Shown piece by piece: positions 57,070-64,000 of a stretch of DNA of 64,000 bases (position 1 is its first letter; every line of letters begins with the position of its first letter). Below the pieces are notes generated by a model. It was given only the letters and a program-made list of their open reading frames with translations. It had not been told where the DNA came from and did not search any database. The position numbers were made by a program, and so were the translations under genes. This DNA comes from Phenylobacterium sp. NIBR 498073 (GTDB lineage Bacteria > Pseudomonadota > Alphaproteobacteria > Caulobacterales > Caulobacteraceae), in NCBI RefSeq assembly GCF_027286305.1, contig NZ_CP114599.1, positions 3,691,001 through 3,755,000 on the forward strand, written 5' to 3'.

Positions 57070-57852
57070 TCAGCGTTCGGAAGCCGGCCAAGCCAGGGCG
57101 GCGGCGACGCCCAGCGTAAAGCCAAGCTCGAAAACCTGCTCGACCGCCCCCAGCACGTCGCCGGTGTAGCCGCCCAGCAGCCGGCGGGCGACGAGGACCA
57201 GGACCAGCGCCAGCAGGGCGCCGGCCAACAGACCCTGGAACACCACCCCGGCCGGGGACAGGGCCAGCGGCAGGGCCGCAAAGGTCAGGGCGGCCAGCAC
57301 CTCCCAGAAGCCGAGGTCGGAGGGCGCCGGCTTCCACTTGCCGCCGTCGACGTCGCGCACATAGGCCAGGGCGCGCATGGTCAGCACCGAGGCCCCGCGG
57401 CCGCCGGCATGGGCGGCGACCAGAGTCCAGGCGCCGAGGCCCGCCGGCAGGGTGGCCAGGGCCGAGACCTTGGTCGCCAGCACCAGACCCAGGGCGAGCG
57501 CGCCGTAGGTCCCAATGCGGCTGTCCTTCATGATTTCCAGGCGGCGCTCGGGCGTGCCGCCGCCGCCGAGGCCGTCGGCGGTGTCAGCCAGGCCATCCTC
57601 GTGGAAGGCGCCGGTGACCAGAACCCCCGTGCCGATCGCCAGCAGGGCCGGCAGCGCCCCGCTCCAGAGCTGGGAGGCGGCCCAGAACACCGCCGCGCAG
57701 ACGCCGCCGACCAGCAGGCCGACCAGCGGGAAGTAGCGGGCGCTGCGCGAGATCCAGTCCGGCTCGAAGCCGGAGAGCGTCGGCGTCGGCAGGCGAGTGA
57801 GGAACTGCACCGCGCAGAGAAACAGCCGCAGCTGGCGGGCGAGCCAGCTCAC
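57070..57852 (-). CDS. cobS: Adenosylcobinamide-GDP ribazoletransferase
   Basis: 260 residues, multi-spanning membrane enzyme. LFLCAVQFLTRLPTPTL and FPLVGLLVGG at the N-terminus, GAFHEDGLADTADGLGGG (conserved acidic active-site region) and EIMKDSRIGTYGALAL are diagnostic of CobS. It joins alpha-ribazole (phosphate) to adenosylcobinamide-GDP, the last step of cobalamin assembly. GTG start overlapping the cobT stop (GTGA). Last gene of the operon; a GCGGCGCC/GGCGCCGC hairpin lies 48 bp past its stop without a T-run. Confidence 0.93.
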   Translation of the reverse strand: MSWLARQLRLFLCAVQFLTRLPTPTLSGFEPDWISRSARYFPLVGLLVGGVCAAVFWAASQLWSGALPALLAIGTGVLVTGAFHEDGLADTADGLGGGGTPERRLEIMKDSRIGTYGALALGLVLATKVSALATLPAGLGAWTLVAAHAGGRGASVLTMRALAYVRDVDGGKWKPAPSDLGFWEVLAALTFAALPLALSPAGVVFQGLLAGALLALVLVLVARRLLGGYTGDVLGAVEQVFELGFTLGVAAALAWPASER

Positions 57853-58877
57853 AGGCGTCCGGCCAGCACGTCGTCGAGGCTGGCGACCTCGCGCAGCAGG
57901 GCCGCGGCGGCGCGGACCATCGGCAGGGCCAACAGCGCGCCGGTCCCCTCGCCCAGCCGCATCGAGAGGTCGAGCAGCGGATCGGCCCCGGCCGCGGCCA
58001 GAACGACGGCGTGGCCCTTCTCGGCCGAGCGGTGGGTGAAGATGCAGAAGTCGGCGCAGGCCGGGTCAAGCCGGATCGCCGCGAGCGCGGCGGTCGAGGC
58101 GATGAAGCCATCGATCAGCACCGGCGTCCGCGTCGCCGCCGCGCCCAGGATCGCGCCGGCCATGGCGATGATCTCCAGCCCGCCGAACTGCGCCAGCACC
58201 TCGCGCGGGTCGGTCGCATCGGTACGGGCGGCGGCGGCGGTCAGCACCGCATGCTTGCGGGCCAGGCCCTGCGGGTCGTGGCCGGCGCCCAGGCCGATGC
58301 AGTCGGCCAGCGGCGCGGAGGCCAGGCGGTGCAGGACCAGGGCGGCGCTGGCGCTGTTGCCGATGCCCATCTCGCCGACCGCCAGCACCTGCACGCCATC
58401 GGCCTCGACGGCGTTGCGGGCGATGGCGCCGCCGTGGGCCAGGGCGCTCTCCACCTCGGCGGGCGTCAGGGCCGGGCCATGCTCGGCGTTGCGCGTGCCC
58501 TTGCGGACCTTGGCGTCGATCAACGCCGGATGCGGCGGCAGGTCGGCGTCAACGCCCGCGTCGACCACCATCACCCGTGCGCCGACCGCGCCGGCGAAGG
58601 CGTTGGCGCTGGCCTTGCCGGCCAGCAGGGTGGCGACCATCGCCGTGGTGACGGCCGACGGATAGGCCGAGACGCCGGACTCGTTGAGGCCGTGGTCGCC
58701 GGCGAACACCAGCAGCAGCGCCTTGTCGAACGTGGGGTCGGGCCGGCCGGCGATCAGCGCCAGACGGACGGCGAGATCCTCAACCTTGCCCAGGGCCCCC
58801 GGCGGCTTGGCCTTGCCGTCGACCAGGGCGCGGAACGCCGCCTCCTGGCTGCGGTCGAGCGGAACGATCGGGGTCAT
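57849..58877 (-). CDS. cobT: Nicotinate-nucleotide--dimethylbenzimidazole phosphoribosyltransferase
   Basis: 342 residues. [57 protein letters not shown] and [20 protein letters not shown] match CobT throughout, including the Glu in the GEMGIGN segment region used as base. It forms alpha-ribazole phosphate from DMB and nicotinate mononucleotide. Overlaps cobS and cobQ by four bases each. The source of DMB (bluB or uptake) is not in the window. Confidence 0.94.
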   Translation of the reverse strand: MTPIVPLDRSQEAAFRALVDGKAKPPGALGKVEDLAVRLALIAGRPDPTFDKALLLVFAGDHGLNESGVSAYPSAVTTAMVATLLAGKASANAFAGAVGARVMVVDAGVDADLPPHPALIDAKVRKGTRNAEHGPALTPAEVESALAHGGAIARNAVEADGVQVLAVGEMGIGNSASAALVLHRLASAPLADCIGLGAGHDPQGLARKHAVLTAAAARTDATDPREVLAQFGGLEIIAMAGAILGAAATRTPVLIDGFIASTAALAAIRLDPACADFCIFTHRSAEKGHAVVLAAAGADPLLDLSMRLGEGTGALLALPMVRAAAALLREVASLDDVLAGRL

Positions 58878-60340
58878 GCACGGGGCTCCAGGCCGGCGAT
58901 GGCCGCCAGGCGGGGGATATCGAAGGCGGACTGCAGGACAGCGGCGATCTCGTCCAGCGCCGCGTCCACCCGCGCGATCTGGTCGAGGCCGTCGGACGCC
59001 GCCCCAAGCTCGGCCAGCAGCGAGGCGCGCGCCTGGGCGCCGTCGAACAGGCCATGGACATAGGCGCCGGCGATCCTGCCGTCGGCCGAGACTGCGCCCT
59101 CACCCGCCCCGTCCTGGCGGACCAGCAGCGGGCGGCGCAGACCGGGCCCGGTGGTGCGGCCGACGTGGATCTCGTAGCCGGCGAACGGCGCGCCTGAAAC
59201 CAGTCGGCCGGCGGCCGGGCGCAGCACCTTGTCGCCGGTCAGCACGGTCTCGACGTCGAGCAGACCAAGGCCTTCGGCCGCGCCGGGGGCCCCCTCGACG
59301 CCGTCGGGATCGGCGATGGAGCGTCCCAGCATCTGGAAGCCGCCGCAGATGCCCAGGACCCGCCCGCCGCGGCGCGCGTGCGCGGCAAGATCGATGTCCC
59401 AGCCCTGGGCGCGCAGGAAGGCCAGGTCGGCGATGGTGGCCTTGGTCCCCGGCAGGATCACCAGGTCGGCGTCGCCGGGCAATGGCGAGCCGGGCGGCAC
59501 GAAGCCGAACTCGACCTCGGGCTCGGCCCGCAGCGGATCGAAGTCGTCGAAGTTGGCGATGCGCGAGAGCATCGGCGCGACAATCTTCACCTTGCGGGCG
59601 GCCCCAACGCCGGCACGCTCGAGCACCACCGCGTCCTCGGCCGGCAGCCCGCGGGCGGCGGCCAGCCAGGGGGCCATGCCGAGGTCGGCCCAGCCGGTGC
59701 GGCGGGCGATCTCTGCGCGGCCGTCGTCGAACAGGCTGGGATCGCCGCGGAACTTGTTGATCAGGAAGCCGGCGATCATCTCGCGGTCCTCCGGCTCCAG
59801 CACCGTGTGGGCGCCGACCAGGGCGGCGATCACGTGGCCGCGGTCGATGTCGCCGACCAGCACGACGGGCACCTGGGCGGCGCGGGCGAAGCCCATATTG
59901 GCGATGTCGCCGGCCCGCAGGTTGATCTCGGCCGGGCTGCCGGCGCCCTCGACGATCACCAGGTCGCTCTCGTCCTTCAGGGTGCGGAAGCTCTGCAGCA
60001 CGACGTCTAGCAGGGCAGCCTTGCGCGCCTGGTAGCCGCGCGCCTGCCAGGTCCCGGCCATCCGGCCGCGAACGACGAGCTGGGCGCCGACGTCGCTCTG
60101 CGGCTTGAGCAGGACGGGGTTCATGTCGACGGTCGCCGGGGTGCGGCAGGCGATGGCCTGCAGGGCCTGGGCGCGGCCGATCTCGCCGCCGTCGATGGTG
60201 ACCGCGGCGTTGTTCGACATGTTCTGCGGCTTGAAGGGGCGCACGCGCAGGCCCTGGTTGGCGAACACCCGGCAGAGGCCGGCGACCAGCACCGACTTGC
60301 CGACGTCCGAGCCGCATCCCTGGATCATCAACGCGGCCAC
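58874..60340 (-). CDS. cobQ: Cobyric acid synthase (glutamine-hydrolysing)
   Basis: 488 residues. N-terminal dethiobiotin-synthetase-like ATPase ([20 protein letters not shown]) and C-terminal glutamine amidotransferase with nucleophile [15 protein letters not shown] and the late [10 protein letters not shown] His. [20 protein letters not shown] is typical of CobQ. It amidates four side chains of adenosylcobyrinic acid diamide. GTG start; overlaps the cbiB stop by 13 bases and cobT by four. Confidence 0.94.
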   Translation of the reverse strand: MAALMIQGCGSDVGKSVLVAGLCRVFANQGLRVRPFKPQNMSNNAAVTIDGGEIGRAQALQAIACRTPATVDMNPVLLKPQSDVGAQLVVRGRMAGTWQARGYQARKAALLDVVLQSFRTLKDESDLVIVEGAGSPAEINLRAGDIANMGFARAAQVPVVLVGDIDRGHVIAALVGAHTVLEPEDREMIAGFLINKFRGDPSLFDDGRAEIARRTGWADLGMAPWLAAARGLPAEDAVVLERAGVGAARKVKIVAPMLSRIANFDDFDPLRAEPEVEFGFVPPGSPLPGDADLVILPGTKATIADLAFLRAQGWDIDLAAHARRGGRVLGICGGFQMLGRSIADPDGVEGAPGAAEGLGLLDVETVLTGDKVLRPAAGRLVSGAPFAGYEIHVGRTTGPGLRRPLLVRQDGAGEGAVSADGRIAGAYVHGLFDGAQARASLLAELGAASDGLDQIARVDAALDEIAAVLQSAFDIPRLAAIAGLEPRA

Positions 60341-61248
60341 AGCAGTCCTCCGACGGCGAGCGCGGCGGCGAGGACCGCGCAGGCGCGCAGATAGAGCCCA
60401 AGCCCCCGCGTCAGGTCCAGGGCCGACGGCCGCGGCCCGTCACCGAAGCTCGGGCGGTCGTGGGGAACGCCGTCATAGCTGGCCGGGCCGCCGAGCCGCA
60501 CGCCCAGCGCGCCGGCCATCGCCGCCTCGGGCCAGCCCGAATTGGGCGAGGCGTGCTTGCCAGCGTCGCGCAGCATGACCTTCCAGCCGCGGCCGGCGAC
60601 GAGGGCGATCAGGCCGCCGGCGATGCGGGCCGGGATCAGGTTCATCAGGTCGTCGGTCCTGGCGGCGGCCCAGCCGAAGCAGCGATAGGGCTCCTCGCGG
60701 TGGCCGATCATGCTGTCGGCGGTGTTGACCGCCTTATAGGCGAAAAGGCCGGCGAGACCGCCGAGCAGGAACCAGAACAACGGGGCGACGACGCCGTCGT
60801 TGAAGCTTTCGGCCAGGCTCTCCAGGGCCGCGGCGGCGACGCCGCCTTCGTCCAGGGCGGCGGTGTCGCGGCCGACGATCATAGCCACGGCGGCGCGGGC
60901 GGCGGGCAGGTTCGTGTCAGGGTCCAGCGCCTTGCTGACCGCCGCCACGTGGTCGTAGAGGCTGCGGGCGGCGAGGCCCGTGGAACCCAGCGCTATCGTC
61001 AGGATCAGCGCCCAGCCGTGCAGGGACCTGTCGAGGCACCAGCCGGCGCCCCCGGCCAGCCCGGCGACGATCAGCAGGGTCAGGACCCCGGCGAGCCGCC
61101 GACGGACGTCGCCGCCGCGGTTGAGGGCGGCGTCCAGCCGGCGCAGGGCCGCGCCGATCCAGACCACCGGATGCGGCAGACGCCGCGGATAGCCGAAGAC
61201 GCCCTCGACCGCGGCGGCGGCCAGCACGATCCAGGGATCAGCCGCCAC
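60328..61248 (-). CDS. cbiB: Adenosylcobinamide-phosphate synthase
   Basis: 306 residues, membrane enzyme also named cobD in alphaproteobacteria. [40 protein letters not shown] and [20 protein letters not shown] followed by [15 protein letters not shown] are diagnostic. It attaches aminopropanol (phosphate) to adenosylcobyric acid. GTG start inside the end of the ABC ATPase gene (11-base overlap). Confidence 0.93.
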   Translation of the reverse strand: MAADPWIVLAAAAVEGVFGYPRRLPHPVVWIGAALRRLDAALNRGGDVRRRLAGVLTLLIVAGLAGGAGWCLDRSLHGWALILTIALGSTGLAARSLYDHVAAVSKALDPDTNLPAARAAVAMIVGRDTAALDEGGVAAAALESLAESFNDGVVAPLFWFLLGGLAGLFAYKAVNTADSMIGHREEPYRCFGWAAARTDDLMNLIPARIAGGLIALVAGRGWKVMLRDAGKHASPNSGWPEAAMAGALGVRLGGPASYDGVPHDRPSFGDGPRPSALDLTRGLGLYLRACAVLAAALAVGGLLWPR

Positions 61249-62014
61249 GCCCGACGATCTCGATCAGCGGGCCGCCCTGCCCCTCGACCACGCGGGCGCG
61301 GACGCCGTAGGCGCGGGCCATGACCTGCGGCGACAGCGCCTGCGCCGGCGGACCGTCGGCCAGAACCTGGCCGGCCGCCATGACGATGATCCGGTCGGCG
61401 ATGCGGGCCGCCAGCGACAGGTCGTGCAGGGTGACGATCACGCCCTTGCCCTGGTCGTGGGCCAGGCTGCGGAACAGCTCGCCGGCGTCGAGCTGGTGGC
61501 CGGGATCGAGGCCGGTCAGCGGTTCGTCGGCCAGCAGCCATTCGGGTTCGCCGGCCAGGGCGCGGGCGATCAGCACGCGGCCTCGCTCTCCGCCCGACAG
61601 GGTGGTGACGTCGCGGTCGGCCAGCTCGACCACGCCGGCGGCGGCCATGGCCCGGTCGATGGCGGCGGCGTCCTCGAGCGACAGGCCGCTGGAGCCGATG
61701 AACGGCGTGCGGCCGAGGCCTACCAGGATCCGCGCCTCGACCGCCCAGGCGACCTCCTGGGTTTGCGGCAGCACGCCGATGCGGCGGGCGCGGGCCCGCG
61801 GGGCCATGGCGATGACGTCGTCATGATCGAGGGCGACCTGGCCCGCCTGCGGCCTACGCAGACCGGCCAGGCAGCTGAGCAAGGTCGATTTGCCGGCGCC
61901 GTTGGGGCCGAGGATGGCGGTGACCGTCCCACTGTCGAAGGCGGCGGTGACGCCGTCGACCACGGCCTTGCCGCCGAGGCGGACCTGGACGCCGTGGGCT
62001 TGCAGGCGGCTCAT
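61238..62014 (-). CDS. btuD: ABC transporter ATP-binding protein for corrinoid uptake
   Basis: 258 residues. Walker A LGPNGAGKSTLLSC, Q-loop LPQTQEVAWA, signature TLSGGERGRVLIARAL, Walker B WLLADEPLTGLD and H-loop VTLHDLSLA. FecE/BtuD type. With the adjacent permease and binding protein it should import cobalamin or cobinamide; location inside the cobalamin genes supports corrinoid over siderophore. Start at 62014 overlaps the permease stop (ATGA); the longer open frame upstream is out of context. Confidence 0.88.
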   Translation of the reverse strand: MSRLQAHGVQVRLGGKAVVDGVTAAFDSGTVTAILGPNGAGKSTLLSCLAGLRRPQAGQVALDHDDVIAMAPRARARRIGVLPQTQEVAWAVEARILVGLGRTPFIGSSGLSLEDAAAIDRAMAAAGVVELADRDVTTLSGGERGRVLIARALAGEPEWLLADEPLTGLDPGHQLDAGELFRSLAHDQGKGVIVTLHDLSLAARIADRIIVMAAGQVLADGPPAQALSPQVMARAYGVRARVVEGQGGPLIEIVGRGG

Positions 62015-62988
62015 GCGATCCTCCGGCGCAGGGAGAGCAGCAGGGCGAAGAAGAACGGTCCGCCCAGCACGGCCATGGCGACGCCCAGCTTCACCTCGCC
62101 GGCGGCGGGGGTCAGCCGCACGGCGATGTCGGCGGCGAGCACCAGCACCGCGCCGCCGAGCGCGCTGGGCCACATCAGGCCGCCGGGCCGCGCCCCGACC
62201 AGCGGACGCAGCAGGTGCGGCACGATCAGGCCGACGAAGCCGATGACGCCGGTGACCGCCACGCTGGCCCCGGCGGTGAAGGCGACGCCGAGCGCCAGCA
62301 TCCAGCGCACCCGGCTCATATTGACGCCGAGCGAGCGGGCGCCCGTCTCGCCCAGGGTCAGGGCGTCGAGACTGCGGCCGGTGGCCAGCAGCAGGAGACA
62401 GCCGAGCACGATCAGCGGCAGGGCGGTCTGCACCTCGGGCAGGCTGCGGTCGGCGAGCGAGCCCATCAGCCAGTTGACGATCTCGTTCACCGCCCAGGGG
62501 TTGGGGGCCAGGCTCAGCGCCAGAGCGACGCCGGCGCCGGCCATGGTCTGCAGGATCACCCCGGCCAGGATGAAGGTGACGATGCTGGAGGCGCGGCCCG
62601 AGAGGGCCAGCAGCAGGAACACCGCGACCAGGGCGCCGAGCATGGCGAAGGCGGTGATCACCCAGGGCTCGGCCGCGCCGGCGCCGAGATAGAGGGTCAG
62701 CACCGCACCGAGCGCGCCCATCGAGGAGACGCCCAGGGCGCCGGGATCGGCCAGCGGATTGCGCGTGTAGCCCTGCATGGCCGCGCCGGCCATGCCGAGC
62801 GCCGCGCCGACGGCGACGGCCAGGATGGTGCGCGGCAACCGCAGCTCGAAGATGATCGACCAGCGCGGATCGGCGGGGTTCAGCCAATCGGATAGCGGCA
62901 CCCAGACCCGGCCGGCGGCCATGCTGACCATGGACAGCAGCACCAGTAGGCCGCCGAGGGCGATGAGAGTCGCGCGTCTTTTGCTCAT
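62011..62988 (-). CDS. btuC: FecCD-family permease for corrinoid uptake
   Basis: 325 residues, about nine or ten membrane helices. LRLPRTILAVAVGAALGMAG and TRNPLADPGALGVSSMGALG are hallmark FecCD/BtuC segments; the coupling helix region GVNMSRVRWMLALGVAFTAG and VGLIVPHLLRPLVG follow. Forms the channel with the ATPase. Four-base overlaps on both sides. Confidence 0.9.
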   Translation of the reverse strand: MSKRRATLIALGGLLVLLSMVSMAAGRVWVPLSDWLNPADPRWSIIFELRLPRTILAVAVGAALGMAGAAMQGYTRNPLADPGALGVSSMGALGAVLTLYLGAGAAEPWVITAFAMLGALVAVFLLLALSGRASSIVTFILAGVILQTMAGAGVALALSLAPNPWAVNEIVNWLMGSLADRSLPEVQTALPLIVLGCLLLLATGRSLDALTLGETGARSLGVNMSRVRWMLALGVAFTAGASVAVTGVIGFVGLIVPHLLRPLVGARPGGLMWPSALGGAVLVLAADIAVRLTPAAGEVKLGVAMAVLGGPFFFALLLSLRRRIA

Positions 62989-63836
62989 GCTCCCCTCCGC
63001 TTGGCCAGCGCGTCTCCGCGGGCCTTGGCCAGCATGCGGGCGGTCTCGATCAGCACCGGGCCGCCGCAGAAGGTCAGCTGCTGGGGGAAGGTCGCGCGGT
63101 GCATGCGGGTCGCGACCCGCGACAGGGCCGGATGGGTGAGGACACGGTCGGCCCAGGTCGGGGCGCCGGGCTCGGCCTGTCCGGCCAGCAGCACGTCCGG
63201 CGGATCAGCGACCAACAGTTCCAGCGGCACGTCGCCGGTGCGCTTGAGGCCATAGCGGGCGGCGGCGTTGTCGAGCCCGCAGCGGCGCATCATCTCGTCC
63301 ATCATGGTGCCCGGCGCGGTCGCAAAGCCGCCGGCCTGGTAGGTCAGCGCCGAGAGCCGCGGCGTGCCGGGCGGCGGCGTGGCGGCGGCGAGCGCGGCGC
63401 GGACCTGGGCGACCACCGCCTCGCCGCGTTTGGGGCGATGGACGGCGCGGGCCACCTGGCGCACCTGATCGAGGCTCTCCTCGACCGTGTTGGGGACGGC
63501 GAACAGTTCAGCGCGGATGCCCAGGCGTTTCAGCGCCGCGCGGGTGGCCGGCGAGGAGTGGCGGCCGGTCAGCACCAGGTCGGGCCGCAAAGCCAAGACC
63601 TCCTCGGCGCTCTCGTAGGTGAAGGGATAGGTCGCGCCGGCCGGACCGATGCTGGAGGAGCTGGGCTCGTGCGAATAGTGGCTGATGGCGGCGATCTGGG
63701 CGCGGTCGGCGACGTGGACCAGGATCACGTCCAGGCAGGGATTGAGCGAGACCACGCGCCGCGGCTCACGCGCCGTCGCCGCCCCGCCGAGGCCCACCAC
63801 GGCGCCCGCGGCGAGCGCCGAACGCCGGGTGAGCAT
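62985..63836 (-). CDS. btuF: Periplasmic corrinoid-binding protein
   Basis: 283 residues. Signal sequence LTRRSALAAGAVVGLGGAAT with a twin-arginine look, then a BtuF-type cobalamin/iron-siderophore-binding fold (RVVSLNPCLDVILVHVADRA; LRPDLVLTGRHSSPATRAAL; ARYGLKRTGDVPLELLVADP). Delivers corrinoid to the permease. Start at ATG 63836; a TTG at 63845 overlaps the cobO stop (TTGA) and is the alternative. Confidence 0.85.
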   Translation of the reverse strand: MLTRRSALAAGAVVGLGGAATAREPRRVVSLNPCLDVILVHVADRAQIAAISHYSHEPSSSSIGPAGATYPFTYESAEEVLALRPDLVLTGRHSSPATRAALKRLGIRAELFAVPNTVEESLDQVRQVARAVHRPKRGEAVVAQVRAALAAATPPPGTPRLSALTYQAGGFATAPGTMMDEMMRRCGLDNAAARYGLKRTGDVPLELLVADPPDVLLAGQAEPGAPTWADRVLTHPALSRVATRMHRATFPQQLTFCGGPVLIETARMLAKARGDALAKRRGA

Positions 63837-63841
63837 CCAGC

Positions 63842-64000
63842 TCAAAAGTCGATGCCCCGCTGAGCCTTGACGCCCTGCTCGAACGGATGCTTGACCAGGG
63901 TCATCTCGGTGACGAGATCGGCGATGGCCAGCAGCTCCGGCTTGGCGTTGCGGCCGGTGATCACGACATGCTTGTCGCGCGGGCGGGCCTGCAGGTCGGC
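63842..64000 (-). CDS. cobO: Corrinoid adenosyltransferase, C-terminal part (window edge)
   Basis: The last 52 codons are present: ADLQARPRDKHVVITGRNAK, LLAIADLVTEMTLVKHPFEQ and the diagnostic C-terminus GVKAQRGIDF. CobO/BtuR adenosylates cob(I)yrinic acid a,c-diamide using ATP. The rest lies outside the window. It is upstream of btuF in the operon, with a TTGA overlap, so the operon probably starts beyond the window; a cobalamin riboswitch would be expected there. Confidence 0.9.
   Translation of the reverse strand, partial: ADLQARPRDKHVVITGRNAKPELLAIADLVTEMTLVKHPFEQGVKAQRGIDF

Noticed and set aside
1-64000. tRNA, rRNA, CRISPR arrays and insertion sequences
   Set aside because: Read through without finding cloverleaf ends, rRNA blocks, regularly spaced repeats or a transposase; small non-coding RNAs cannot be excluded by eye.

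Overview
The window reads as a GC-rich (about 70% G+C by eye) alphaproteobacterial chromosome segment, most likely Caulobacterales (Caulobacter/Phenylobacterium type). Evidence: a full-length PodJ polarity factor with TTAA-N7-TTAA (CtrA-type) boxes and a GANTC (CcrM-type) site in front of it, a chorismate mutase-hisC-tyrA operon, alphaproteobacterial families such as the EF-G-like GTPase, TIGR02186/TauE and the Lhr/PdeM pair, and frequent ATGA/GTGA gene overlaps. I saw no rRNA, tRNA, CRISPR array, insertion sequence or integrase.

Layout. 0-6 kb: a frameshifted DJ-1/PfpI gene, a Tat-exported M24 peptidase, a secreted methyltransferase-like protein and the aromatic amino acid operon. 6-14 kb: EF-G-like GTPase, SMR efflux protein, a GST-ArsR-AHSA1 operon behind a twin direct repeat, a secreted hydrolase, a membrane LytTR regulator, a class C beta-lactamase-like hydrolase and a DUF4145 protein. 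14-22 kb: DNA repair (DinG-type helicase, Lhr-type helicase plus PdeM nuclease). 22-29 kb: TauE/TIGR02186/DUF3429, podJ, a small membrane protein and an MprF-like protein. 29.5-35.8 kb: five acyl-CoA dehydrogenase genes in a row, closed by a strong terminator. Four carry the alternative catalytic Glu. The fifth lacks a Glu at both known positions, which suggests a shared non-catalytic partner.

36.0-38.5 kb is a compositionally distinct islet: an AT-richer Sll1717-type P-loop ATPase (candidate defence gene) beside a terminase-small-subunit-like protein with an internal duplication. 38.7-47 kb holds envelope and enzyme genes, including an amidohydrolase-fold protein whose metal ligands all appear lost, and an 89-bp element with perfect 17-bp terminal inverted repeats beside a gene start. 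48-51 kb has a divergent flavin monooxygenase/SDR pair and a truncated hemoglobin. 51-57 kb has an outer-membrane barrel protein with a long structured leader, two unrecognised genes, a thioesterase-like protein, a PPOX protein, a Crp/Fnr regulator and an orphan histidine kinase. 57-64 kb is a tightly overlapping cobalamin operon on the minus strand: cobO (cut by the window end), btuF, btuC, btuD, cbiB, cobQ, cobT, cobS.

A family of about 140-bp intergenic elements with TGTCATCCCGG/CCGGGATGACA ends recurs (1-18 partial, 5879, 10074, 13598 degenerate, 38557 inverted), always beside gene 3' ends. Functions are assigned by reading motifs; no database search was run.
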